Shown here in pieces: positions 1-5,628 of a stretch of DNA of 7,107 nt. The notes below the pieces were generated by a model. The model was not told where the DNA came from. It did no database searches and saw nothing but the letters and a program-made list of their open reading frames with translations. This DNA is from an uncultured Phascolarctobacterium sp. Its GTDB lineage: Bacteria > Bacillota > Negativicutes > Acidaminococcales > Acidaminococcaceae. Positions within the stretch are counted from its first letter, which is position 1. Each line of letters opens with the position of its first letter. A program made the translations under genes and the position numbers. The stretch spans positions 1 to 7,107 of the forward strand of contig USBV01000081.1 of the NCBI GenBank assembly GCA_900553055.1, in the 5' to 3' direction.

Positions 1-461
1 CTCCCCTCTTCGGTATAGCCCAAGCCGATGAGCACGCGCTTGATGCGATTTTCAAAATTATAGCCATCGATGAATTCATAGCGCTTGGTTACCCGTGCGT
101 ACTCATCAAGACAATTATCCAGCTCTTCCCCACTGAGTCCATTGGCAGCCTGCTCCAGCTCCGCTAATTTCTTGCGTAGCTCCGTGATTTCCGGGCACGC
201 CTCGCTCATGAACTCCCAAATCGTGCCGTGGATTTCCGTAAAGCCCTGCTGCACATAGCCCACGCTGATGCCGGGCTCAAATTTGATGCTGCCCTCATCA
301 ATCCAATCGGGGTTGAGCAGGCAGCGCAGCAGCGTGGTTTTACCACTGCCGTTAACGCCCACTAGGCCCACGTGCTCGCCCTGCTCAATCATAAAGCTTA
401 CATTTTTAAATATTTCATGAATGCCAAAGGCCTTGGCAATTTTATCTACAACTAATTGCAT
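1..461 (-). CDS. ABC-F family ATPase, N-terminal part (runs off left edge)
   Basis: The 153 readable residues form the first nucleotide-binding domain of an ABC-F protein, a soluble twin-ATPase family that acts on ribosomes (translation factors and ribosome-protection resistance proteins) and has no membrane domain. Visible features: the typical opening with AFGIHEIFKNVSF, Walker A GVNGSGKTT at residues 35-43, and a Q-loop in GYVQQ (Gln71). A charged helical stretch follows at about 90-125, where the arm subdomain inserted in this domain usually starts. The signature motif, Walker B, linker and second ATPase domain lie outside the window. ATG at 459-461 is preceded by AGGAGA (467-472) with good spacing, which fixes the start. 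The gene has its own promoter at 520-548. It cannot be decided from this part whether it is a housekeeping or a resistance-type ABC-F; a resistance role should not be assumed. Confidence 0.9.
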   Translation of the reverse strand, partial: MQLVVDKIAKAFGIHEIFKNVSFMIEQGEHVGLVGVNGSGKTTLLRCLLNPDWIDEGSIKFEPGISVGYVQQGFTEIHGTIWEFMSEACPEITELRKKLAELEQAANGLSGEELDNCLDEYARVTKRYEFIDGYNFENRIKRVLIGLGYTEEG

Positions 462-504
462 AGTACTCTCCTGTTTTTTCTGCGCCAAAGAACGGTTTGA
501 CGAT

Positions 505-518
505 TTTATCTAGATAAA
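505..518. promoter_or_regulatory. 14-bp perfect palindrome over the ABC-F start point (possible operator)
   Basis: TTTATCTAGATAAA is a perfect palindrome. With the -10 box at 520-525 on the minus strand, transcription should start near 513, so the palindrome is centred on the predicted start site, a common place for a repressor dimer to bind. The regulator is unknown, and an AT-rich palindrome can arise by chance. Confidence 0.4.
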
Positions 519-519
519 T

Positions 520-548
520 ATTTTAGCATTACTTAAAAGCATTGGCAA
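520..548 (-). promoter_or_regulatory. Promoter of the ABC-F gene
   Basis: Read on the minus strand: TTGCCA (543-548), a 17-bp spacer, then TAAAAT (520-525) preceded by TGC, an extended -10. Both hexamers are one mismatch from consensus. The predicted leader is about 50 nt and ends in the AGGAGA ribosome site. No Rho-independent attenuator was seen in this short leader. Confidence 0.65.
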
Positions 549-559
549 CTTCAGCAAGC

Positions 560-599
560 AACTAGCCATATTCCATCTTGCAAGTCATAAAAGCTAGTT
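560..599. repeat. Inverted repeat upstream of the ABC-F promoter
   Basis: AACTAGC (560-566) and GCTAGTT (593-599) are perfect 7-bp inverted arms around a 26-nt interval that itself holds the palindrome CTTGCAAG (577-584). It lies just upstream of the -35 box, so it would act as a DNA site for the proximal promoter, or as an RNA hairpin if transcription starts at the candidate upstream promoter (612-640). Confidence 0.35.
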
Positions 600-611
600 T
601 TTCTTTAATTA

Positions 612-640
612 ATTATAGCATTATTTTTTAGAAACATAAA
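612..640 (-). promoter_or_regulatory. Possible second, upstream promoter for the ABC-F gene
   Basis: On the minus strand there is a perfect TATAAT (612-617) with an extended TGC in front of it. The best -35 candidate at 17 bp is TTTATG (635-640), which is weak at 3 of 6. Extended -10 promoters can work without a good -35. If used, the leader would be about 145 nt and would contain the 560-599 inverted repeat. The stretch from 462 to 674 otherwise holds no gene that can be supported. Confidence 0.3.
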
Positions 641-674
641 GCTTCCCTAGCAGGATTTTATGGGGTACGAATAG

Positions 675-1757
675 AAGTATAAAACTGATGCTGAGAAGAA
701 GAAAGTCATCAACACCAACATCAAAAAGCTGAATCCTAACGTTGTTAGCAGCAATGCGCAAGCTGTTCTTACAACCCACACCACCCTCAACAACCTAGTC
801 TCTGTTACCAGCTTGGTTAATGCAGGCAGCATGAGCATGAATACGCCTGTTGCGCTTAAACGCGGCGGCCTTGGTCCAAATCGAGTTGAGCCTCCCAAGT
901 ACAATAGCTGGCGCAATATCGTCATTCCCTTCGCAGGCTATACCGATCAACATAACGGCAGCAGCGGCTATACCAACCATAACAGCGGTGTTATCGGCGC
1001 TATGGAACGCACCTTTGCCAACGGCCTCACCCATGGCTACCACGCAGCCATCAACCATCAATCCACTGAGGACAGCGGTAGCACTATTAAGGGCGAGGGC
1101 ATCTACCTCGGTACCCACGCTAGCTACGCTCCCGCCGACTGGAACGGTTGGTCCGTATTTGGCAGCGCTCGCCTCGGCGTGGAGCAAATGCGCAGCCACC
1201 GTCGTGTTTACATTAGCGACAGCCTGGCCCCCTACATTGGCACAGCAGATGGCGACTGGACCGGCTATAGCGGCAGCTTTAATATCGGTGCAGCTCTGAC
1301 CAAGGAGCACGGCGCTGTGAAGAGTGGTCCCTTCGCAGCACTGGACTACAGCTTTGCTCATCGTCCTAGCGTACACGAAGACGGCGGCGATGTCCGCACC
1401 AATCTGGAAAGCGCAACCTACGACTCCCTGCGCACACAACTGGGCTATCGTTTAGTCACCAATCCCAAGCCCTTGGATAGCTACGACAGCACCCAATGGC
1501 AAGCGCACGCCAGCGTTGCTTGGAACCACGAGCTTTTGAGCGATAACGGTCGCACCAGCTATCAGCTGGTTGAATTCCCCGGCGCTACCATAGAAGACGA
1601 TGTCGAAACCTATGGTTGCGACAGCATGAGCATCGCCGGCGGCGTCATCTTTAAAACCCCCAAGCGCCTCGATGTGGGCCTCACCCTCGGCAGCGATATT
1701 TATAGAAAAGGCGGCTCAAGCATTTACGGAAAGATGAACTTCGAGTGGAAGTTCTAA
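675..1757 (+). pseudogene. 5'-truncated autotransporter: intact C-terminal beta-barrel, no passenger
   Basis: The frame open from 675 to the TAA at 1755-1757 encodes a short alpha-helical linker-like segment (to about position 850) and then about 290 residues of alternating aromatic/polar strands typical of the 12-stranded autotransporter translocator. It ends in KMNFEWKF with the terminal Phe used for outer-membrane insertion. In full-length autotransporters this domain sits behind a signal peptide and a secreted passenger; here neither is present. The same frame has a TAG at 672-674. An ATG at 660 with a short-spaced AGGA would give only four codons before that TAG. In-frame starts inside the fragment (TTG 813, ATG 831) lack a convincing ribosome site. 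I read it as the remnant of a larger gene, or a silent barrel cassette. A long reverse-strand reading frame opposite it is a codon-composition shadow. Confidence 0.75.
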
Positions 1758-1796
1758 CCACGAACCCCTTTAGGATATGGCAAAGCCCTTTTTGAT

Positions 1797-1889
1797 AAAT
1801 CTTTTTGGGCGAGCAAAAAGATTTTGTTTCCCACGCTTTTCAAAAGCGTGCGACCTTTTTGCTACTTTTTCGGTCGCTCGAAAAAGTAG
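1797..1889. repeat. Cluster of three perfect hairpins, possibly an intergenic palindromic repeat
   Basis: Three inverted repeats follow one another. H1: AAATCTTTTT (1797-1806) with AAAAAGATTT (1815-1824), 8-nt loop. H2: CACGCTTTT (1832-1840) with AAAAGCGTG (1842-1850), 1-nt centre. H3: CTACTTTTTC (1862-1871) with GAAAAAGTAG (1880-1889), 8-nt loop. Alternative pairings compete with them: AGCAAAAAG (1812-1820) with CTTTTTGCT (1855-1863), and GCGACC (1850-1855) with GGTCGC (1872-1877). This density of exact symmetry suggests a selected or mobile palindromic unit rather than chance. A 61-codon reading frame across it (1777-1962) is not credible as a gene. Confidence 0.6.
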
Positions 1890-1914
1890 ACGAACAAAAG
1901 CTATACACAAAAAG

Positions 1915-1954
1915 AACAGGCTGAAGATAACACTCTATCCTCAGCCTGTTTTTT
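1915..1954. terminator. Strong Rho-independent terminator, probably bidirectional
   Basis: A 15-bp stem with one mismatch (arms 1915-1929 and 1936-1950, both built on AACAGGCTGA/TCAGCCTGTT) closes a 6-nt loop and is followed by six T on the plus strand. On the minus strand the stem is followed by CTTTTTG, so it can also stop the operon arriving from the right. It sits between the converging autotransporter remnant and the 95-aa gene. Confidence 0.85.
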
Positions 1955-1972
1955 CATATTAAATTTAAATGC

Positions 1973-2260
1973 TTACCCCAGCCCATTAGCTCTCGCCAAA
2001 TCGTGATAAATAAGCTCCGCCAGCTTGCGCCCCAGCTCCGGCCTATCCTTGCATAAGCTCGTGCCTTGCAAAAGCGCCGCCAGCTTCTCCTTATTACACA
2101 ACATGCAGCAACAGGGCTGGATAATCTCGCTAGCCATATAAGCAGCAGCCCGCAGCGACATCTCATCCTGCAATAGACTGCCATCCTCCGCCTTGGCTCC
2201 AAACACACTCAAGCGCCTGTCCAAAGCTAAAGCTAGCTGCTTTTCTAACACGCTAACCAT
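1973..2260 (-). CDS. Small cysteine-rich protein of unknown function (95 aa)
   Basis: I do not recognise this protein. It is probably soluble and helical, with a charged N-terminal part, a Cys cluster PCCCMLC (Cys50, 51, 52 and 55) and one more Cys at 70. The spacing hints at metal or Fe-S binding or a redox role, but this is only suggested by residue content. It lies 16 bp downstream of the 147-aa gene on the same strand and just ahead of the terminator, so it is likely the last gene of that transcript. The ATG at 2258-2260 has no clear ribosome site and may depend on translational coupling. The in-frame ATG for Met34 has an AGGA close upstream and would give a 62-aa product that keeps all the cysteines. 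An Arg-rich overlapping frame at 1954-2208 looks like a shadow. Confidence 0.6.
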   Translation of the reverse strand: MVSVLEKQLALALDRRLSVFGAKAEDGSLLQDEMSLRAAAYMASEIIQPCCCMLCNKEKLAALLQGTSLCKDRPELGRKLAELIYHDLARANGLG

Positions 2261-2276
2261 AACACAATGCTAAAAA

Positions 2277-2720
2277 TTAGCGCATATTTTCAATAAAGTC
2301 TTCGAAGGTATTAATCAGCACCGGATGACCGGTAACCACCAAATCACGCAGGTAGCTGCCATAGGACTCATAAGTGTTGTCCTTCAGCTCCAGCTTCAGG
2401 CCTTCCTTTTCATATTCCTCAATCATCTTCAAGATGAAGCGGTTTACAGTACCATCTGGAGTAACATTCAAAGGAATATAACGCTCCTCAGCCTCATATT
2501 TCTCCACAACAACCTTCCAACCACCGGGAACGGGCGGCAGACGGGTTGCTTTAATAAAATAGTTATCGGGAGAAAAGCCCACATAACCATCCATTTTATT
2601 GTATAATTTGGCCTTTTTCAGCGGGAAACCGTTCTTGTTACCCCATTTTACGATTTCTTCGCTAACTTCATTATTATGTACCACGCTGGGAAATGTTGCC
2701 TCTGCTAAAATTTCGGACAT
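2277..2720 (-). CDS. Hypothetical soluble acidic protein (147 aa)
   Basis: The protein is unrecognised. It has no membrane segment or signal peptide. It is rich in Glu, Lys and aromatic residues, with a Gly/Pro turn LPPVPGGWKVVVEKYEAEER at about 61-80 that reads like a beta-hairpin, a helical acidic stretch at about 95-112, and a C-terminal helix FEDFIENMR. The start is firm: ATG at 2718-2720 is preceded by AAGGAGGT at about 8 nt. It has its own promoter (2750-2778), which overlaps the end of the preceding membrane-protein gene, so it can be transcribed separately or by read-through from the M20 operon. It is followed 16 bp later by the 95-aa Cys-rich gene, suggesting a two-gene unit. A link to the amidohydrolase or transporter is positional only. 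Confidence 0.8.
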   Translation of the reverse strand: MSEILAEATFPSVVHNNEVSEEIVKWGNKNGFPLKKAKLYNKMDGYVGFSPDNYFIKATRLPPVPGGWKVVVEKYEAEERYIPLNVTPDGTVNRFILKMIEEYEKEGLKLELKDNTYESYGSYLRDLVVTGHPVLINTFEDFIENMR

Positions 2721-2745
2721 ATCAATACCTCCTTGGGTTTTATAG

Positions 2746-2783
2746 TAATATTGTACTCTAATTTGAGAATTATTTCAATATTA
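2746..2783. repeat. 8-bp inverted repeat whose arms cover the -10 and -35 of the 2750-2778 promoter
   Basis: TAATATTG (2746-2753) and CAATATTA (2776-2783) are exact inverted arms whose centres are 30 bp apart, about three helical turns. The arms overlap the -10 and -35 hexamers, and the right one includes the stop codon of the upstream gene. This fits an operator, but AT-rich symmetry can be accidental. It lacks the GC-rich stem and T-run of a terminator. Confidence 0.35.
2750..2778 (-). promoter_or_regulatory. Internal promoter for the 147-aa and 95-aa genes
   Basis: On the minus strand: TTGAAA (2773-2778), a 17-bp spacer, TACAAT (2750-2755). The hexamers match consensus at 5 of 6 and 5 of 6. 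The predicted leader is about 25 nt and carries the AAGGAGGT site of the 147-aa gene. Confidence 0.65.
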
Positions 2784-3227
2784 GATTTGACCCAAAGACT
2801 TCAAAATAGCTTGCGCAATAATTGCGGAAGCAATGTAAGTACCAACGAATACTACGATGGCCAACAGGCAAATACGCCAGCCGGATTTAGCAAAAGCATC
2901 CAAATCCTTGCCGATAGCTACACCAGCATAAGCCAAAATCGGAGTGCACAGTGCCAAGAAACCAACCTTCTTTACATAAAGGTTAACAAGCTCGGAGCCG
3001 GGCACACCGGGAATTGTCAGGATGCAGCCAATGGTTACAACATAAGCAGCAGCCGGAATGCCACCGGGCAGATATTTAGAAGCCAGCATACCGATGAGCG
3101 CGATAACGCCCAAAATCAAGAGGCCGGGAATGGAATCCACGATGCCAGCCTTGGTTCCCAGCACGTTGGAGAACAAGCTCATAATCGAAACAATGCCAAT
3201 TACAGTTACAGTATCCTTAACGTTCAT
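2781..3227 (-). CDS. Small integral membrane protein, partner of the DUF3100 protein (148 aa)
   Basis: A hydrophobic protein with four or five predicted membrane segments (about residues 7-23, 34-51, 57-74, 86-103 and 116-140). Before the last segment lies a polar loop, AIGKDLDAFAKSGWR (104-118), whose form resembles a conserved cytoplasmic loop in half-size transporter proteins. The ATG at 3225-3227 shares one base with the TAA of the preceding DUF3100 gene (TAATG), and AAAGGAG sits 10 nt upstream inside that gene. This arrangement indicates translational coupling and near-equal synthesis of the two proteins. The likely reading is that the two form one membrane complex, probably a transporter split over two polypeptides. 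Substrate is unknown; the M20 enzyme upstream suggests an N-acyl amino acid or peptide-like compound. Confidence 0.8.
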   Translation of the reverse strand: MNVKDTVTVIGIVSIMSLFSNVLGTKAGIVDSIPGLLILGVIALIGMLASKYLPGGIPAAAYVVTIGCILTIPGVPGSELVNLYVKKVGFLALCTPILAYAGVAIGKDLDAFAKSGWRICLLAIVVFVGTYIASAIIAQAILKSLGQI

Positions 3228-4033
3228 TATGCTTCCTCTCCTTTCTTGGGTTCTTCGGGCAATACGCCGTATTTAATCTTGTAGAACTTTTTGTACAGCC
3301 ATTCGGTCATAGGCAGGCCAATCCAAACGGACATATACAGGCCGTCCAAGCCGGAAAGCATGTTGGAGGCAGCACCAAAAGCAGCCAATTGGTCCGCCAT
3401 ATTGGGATACATAGCTACCAAGGAGCCCAAGGCAGCACTCATCATGCTGGCAGAGCCAACGCCTGCGGCCATAGCCAAAGCGTAGGGATGAATGGGCAGA
3501 GTGGAAGCAGCAACACTGGCCATAATACCAAAGAAAATAGTACCAAAGACGGTGCCGGCGATATAAACGCCCATAACACCGCGACCCTCGCTGGAGTCCA
3601 GACCAAATTTTTCACCAATCAAGGCTACGTTGGGTTCACGAGCGATGGAGTGAGCAGCACCGATGGTTTCGCGCTTTAAGCCCAAGTACACAGCAACGGG
3701 AACGCCCAAGAGCACAGTGCCCAGGTTACCAAACTCTTGCAAAATCAAAGCCGGGGATGCGGCCAAAATCTTCGGCAGAGTGGGGCCAACCAAGGTGCCA
3801 TAGCGAGCCATCAAAAGCATCAGGGTAACGCCAATAAGGCTGGAAGCATCAACCATTTCCTTTTGACTGGACAGGTTGAGGAATTTGGGTGTGGTCAAAA
3901 TACCCAAAAGCAGAGCAAAAAGCATTGGCAAAAGCACAATGCGACCAATACCAATGGTAATGGTGTGGGTGCCGATCAGCTCTGCCACGACGATCAGCGC
4001 CAGAATAATGGCATGTAATTTAATATTTTTCAT
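3227..4033 (-). CDS. DUF3100-type multispanning membrane protein (268 aa)
   Basis: About seven or eight hydrophobic segments are visible (roughly 5-20, 31-48, 64-80, 88-118, 152-175, 184-208 and 225-247), with a charged C-terminal tail. The central region REPNVALIGEKFGLDSSEGR (132-151), followed by a Gly-rich helix GVYIAGTVFGT, and the later AAGVGSASMMSAALG match my memory of the DUF3100 family of bacterial membrane proteins of unknown function. I could not run a profile search. ATG at 4031-4033 has AAGGAGG 8 nt upstream. The gene follows the M20 amidohydrolase on the same strand after a 136-bp gap filled by a palindromic element, and overlaps the 148-aa membrane gene by one base. It is probably the larger subunit of a transporter feeding the amidohydrolase. 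This role is inference from context; the family has no established substrate that I know of. Confidence 0.8.
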   Translation of the reverse strand: MKNIKLHAIILALIVVAELIGTHTITIGIGRIVLLPMLFALLLGILTTPKFLNLSSQKEMVDASSLIGVTLMLLMARYGTLVGPTLPKILAASPALILQEFGNLGTVLLGVPVAVYLGLKRETIGAAHSIAREPNVALIGEKFGLDSSEGRGVMGVYIAGTVFGTIFFGIMASVAASTLPIHPYALAMAAGVGSASMMSAALGSLVAMYPNMADQLAAFGAASNMLSGLDGLYMSVWIGLPMTEWLYKKFYKIKYGVLPEEPKKGEEA

Positions 4034-4067
4034 TACAAACCCCTCCTTTTTTATGTCATATATTTAT

Positions 4068-4170
4068 AAAATCGTTGAGAAGGTACTAGATGCGAGGAAT
4101 GACGACGACGGCGTATGGTCAATACTCCTAGGAGTCATTACGAAGCAGATAGTGCCTTATCGGCGATTTT
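4068..4170. repeat. Large palindromic element (about 103 bp) inside the M20 operon
   Basis: The ends AAAATCG (4068-4074) and CGATTTT (4164-4170) are inverted copies. Inside them two long imperfect arms, 4077-4103 and 4134-4161, match as inverted repeats in blocks: GA-AAGG-ACTA-TGC-AATGAC. The centre carries GTAT (4113-4116) and ATAC (4122-4125) around a 5-nt loop, overlapping a perfect 12-bp palindrome ACTCCTAGGAGT (4124-4135). As RNA the whole gap between the M20 and DUF3100 genes would fold into one long hairpin. It has no T-run directly after the stem, so it looks more like a MITE/REP-like repeat or an mRNA processing or stability element than a terminator. No protein-coding frame is supported here. 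Confidence 0.65.
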
Positions 4171-5477
4171 TAGCTGAAGTAGCTTTCCATTTTGGCTATA
4201 TACTCTTCTTTAGTCAAAATCGGCTTGAAATCTGCTAAAATACCCTTAGCCTCCTTAGCATCATCCACCAAGAGATCCACCAGCATCATAGCGAAAGCCT
4301 TGGCCGGCAACAGCACTGCTGCTTCAAAGTCCACCACATGGAAGCCACCGGTGTGCAAAAGGCCGTCGGTGCCGCCGATGAAAGGATGAATAACTGGCAT
4401 CAGATGGGATACATCGCCCATATCAGTAGAAGCGCTAAAATGACCTGCATCCTTAATATCCACACCAGGATAAGCCTTGCGGGAGTTTTCTACCATCAGC
4501 TCATTCATGCGACGGTTGCAATTTAATGGCATCATACCCGGCAGGGTAACAATCTGCGTCTCAGCGCCGATAGCGTCGCCACCAGCCTTCAAGGCTGCAT
4601 CCACACGGCTGTGAGTGCTGTCGATGGCCTGCATCGTTTTAGCACGCACATACAGCTCCATGCGCACATCCGCCGGCACGGAGTTGACGAAGTCGCCGCC
4701 CTTAGTGATGATGGGATGCACGCGCACCACATCCTGCTCGCGGAAGGTTTCGCGCAGCGCGTTAATGCCCATTAGGCCCAGCATCGCAGCGTTCAAAGCG
4801 TTGATGCCCTCATGCGGCGCATCGGCAGCATGCGCAGTTTTGCCAATATAGCGCACGGTCTTGCCCACAAAGCCATTGGAGCTATCGCCGATAGAAACGG
4901 TGGGACGGGGCATATTTTTATCCGCATGCATTTGCATTGCCATATCAATATCGTCGAAAGCGCCTTCGTAAATCAGCTGGCCCTTGCCGCTCAAGAAATG
5001 CAGCTTGCCAGCCTCCAGCAGCTTTTTGCGATATTCAATTTCGATATATTCTTCAGCAGGCACGCCAAAGAAAACTACATCACCAGCCAGATCCTTGAGC
5101 ACGCCGGACTTCATAATGCCGCAGGCAGCGCCCAGCATCGTGGCGATTTGCAAATTGTGACCGCAAGCATGCGCAGCACCGGTCAGCGGGTCGGCCTTGG
5201 CGCTTTCGGGACAGCCCACAGCGTCCAGCTCGCCTAAAACAGCAGCGGTGGGACCTGGCTTACCGCCATGAGCACGGCCTTTGACGCCGTTAATGGCAAG
5301 GCCCGTTTGCACATCGAGGCCCAGCTCGCGCATAAATTCCGCTACCTTGGCAGAGGTCTTAACCTCCTTAAAGCCCAGCTCCGGCTCATCGGCAATACCA
5401 TCGGCAATCGCCTTAATCTTAGCAGCGGATGCGTCAATTGCAGCGCACACCTGCTGCTTTAACAATTCTTTATCCAT
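4170..5477 (-). CDS. M20 family metallo-amidohydrolase, AbgB-like (435 aa)
   Basis: A cytoplasmic zinc-type hydrolase of the M20 amidohydrolase group (p-aminobenzoyl-glutamate hydrolase subunit B, N-acyl-amino-acid and dipeptide-like substrates). Motifs in order: ELDAVG (83-88); HACGHN (103-108), whose Cys105 and His107 are expected metal ligands; PAEE (140-143) with the catalytic Glu pair; QMHAD (182-186) with His184 as ligand. The lid/dimerisation domain follows, with YIGKTAHAADAPHEGINALN (210-229), then STDMGDVSH (350-358) and GLLHTGGF (372-379) with His375 completing the site. Nothing essential appears missing and the length is normal. There is no signal peptide. ATG at 5475-5477 follows GAGGAGG (5488-5494). 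It is the first gene of the minus-strand operon, driven by the 5551-5578 promoter, ahead of two membrane proteins. Exact substrate cannot be told from sequence. Confidence 0.92.
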   Translation of the reverse strand: MDKELLKQQVCAAIDASAAKIKAIADGIADEPELGFKEVKTSAKVAEFMRELGLDVQTGLAINGVKGRAHGGKPGPTAAVLGELDAVGCPESAKADPLTGAAHACGHNLQIATMLGAACGIMKSGVLKDLAGDVVFFGVPAEEYIEIEYRKKLLEAGKLHFLSGKGQLIYEGAFDDIDMAMQMHADKNMPRPTVSIGDSSNGFVGKTVRYIGKTAHAADAPHEGINALNAAMLGLMGINALRETFREQDVVRVHPIITKGGDFVNSVPADVRMELYVRAKTMQAIDSTHSRVDAALKAGGDAIGAETQIVTLPGMMPLNCNRRMNELMVENSRKAYPGVDIKDAGHFSASTDMGDVSHLMPVIHPFIGGTDGLLHTGGFHVVDFEAAVLLPAKAFAMMLVDLLVDDAKEAKGILADFKPILTKEEYIAKMESYFS

Positions 5478-5532
5478 TTACAATTTTCCTCCTCATATCT
5501 TGTACATATTATCCAGATAAAAGTAAAGATTT

Positions 5533-5538
5533 TCTAGT
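5533..5538. promoter_or_regulatory. TCTAGT half-site at the M20 operon start point
   Basis: TCTAGT here, within GATTTTCTAGT (5528-5538), repeats the arm of the 5586-5602 inverted repeat. It lies just downstream of the predicted start point of the M20 promoter (near 5544). Together the two sites flank that promoter, as in repression by a bound or looping regulator. The evidence is sequence similarity only. Confidence 0.3.
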
Positions 5539-5550
5539 ATATTTGTTTTT

Positions 5551-5578
5551 ATTATAGCACAGAGCACAAAATTGTCAA
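5551..5578 (-). promoter_or_regulatory. Near-ideal promoter of the M20/DUF3100 operon
   Basis: On the minus strand: a perfect TTGACA (5573-5578), a 16-bp spacer, and a perfect TATAAT (5551-5556) preceded by TGC (extended -10). This is among the strongest sigma-70/sigma-A type sequences possible, so the operon is either highly expressed or held down by a regulator. The predicted leader is about 65 nt. Confidence 0.85.
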
Positions 5579-5585
5579 ATTCTTC

Positions 5586-5602
5586 TCTAGTGTTTTACTA
5601 GA
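5586..5602. promoter_or_regulatory. Inverted repeat between the two divergent promoters (possible operator)
   Basis: TCTAGT (5586-5591), 5-bp spacer, ACTAGA (5597-5602): an exact 6-bp inverted repeat. It lies upstream of the -35 of the M20 operon and upstream of the -35 of cysE, where one regulator could affect both directions. The regulator is not encoded in the window. Confidence 0.4.
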
Positions 5603-5628
5603 TTTTCACCAATGATTGCATTTTTTTA

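Noticed and set aside
850..1299. 149-codon plus-strand frame inside the barrel
   Set aside because: Ala/Thr/Pro-rich out-of-frame shadow of the barrel-coding sequence.
795..1439. Long reverse-strand open frame (214 codons) opposite the autotransporter barrel
   Set aside because: It is Ala/Val-rich with no ribosome site and mirrors the codon bias of the plus-strand barrel, which has a clear family match.
1777..1962. 61-codon plus-strand frame with an AGGA before its ATG
   Set aside because: It is made of the hairpin cluster and the terminator; its translation reflects palindromic repeats and no protein family.
1954..2208. Arg/Trp-rich minus-strand frame overlapping the 95-aa gene
   Set aside because: It overlaps the terminator, has no ribosome site and an implausible composition; the other frame fits the operon spacing better, though the choice is not certain.
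4034..4169. Rho-independent terminator between the M20 and DUF3100 genes
   Set aside because: The inverted repeat is large but imperfect and is not followed by a T-run directly after the stem on the minus strand; an intra-operon structured element fits better.
4812..5237. 141-codon plus-strand frame opposite the amidohydrolase
   Set aside because: Antisense shadow; the minus-strand M20 gene carries all expected catalytic motifs.
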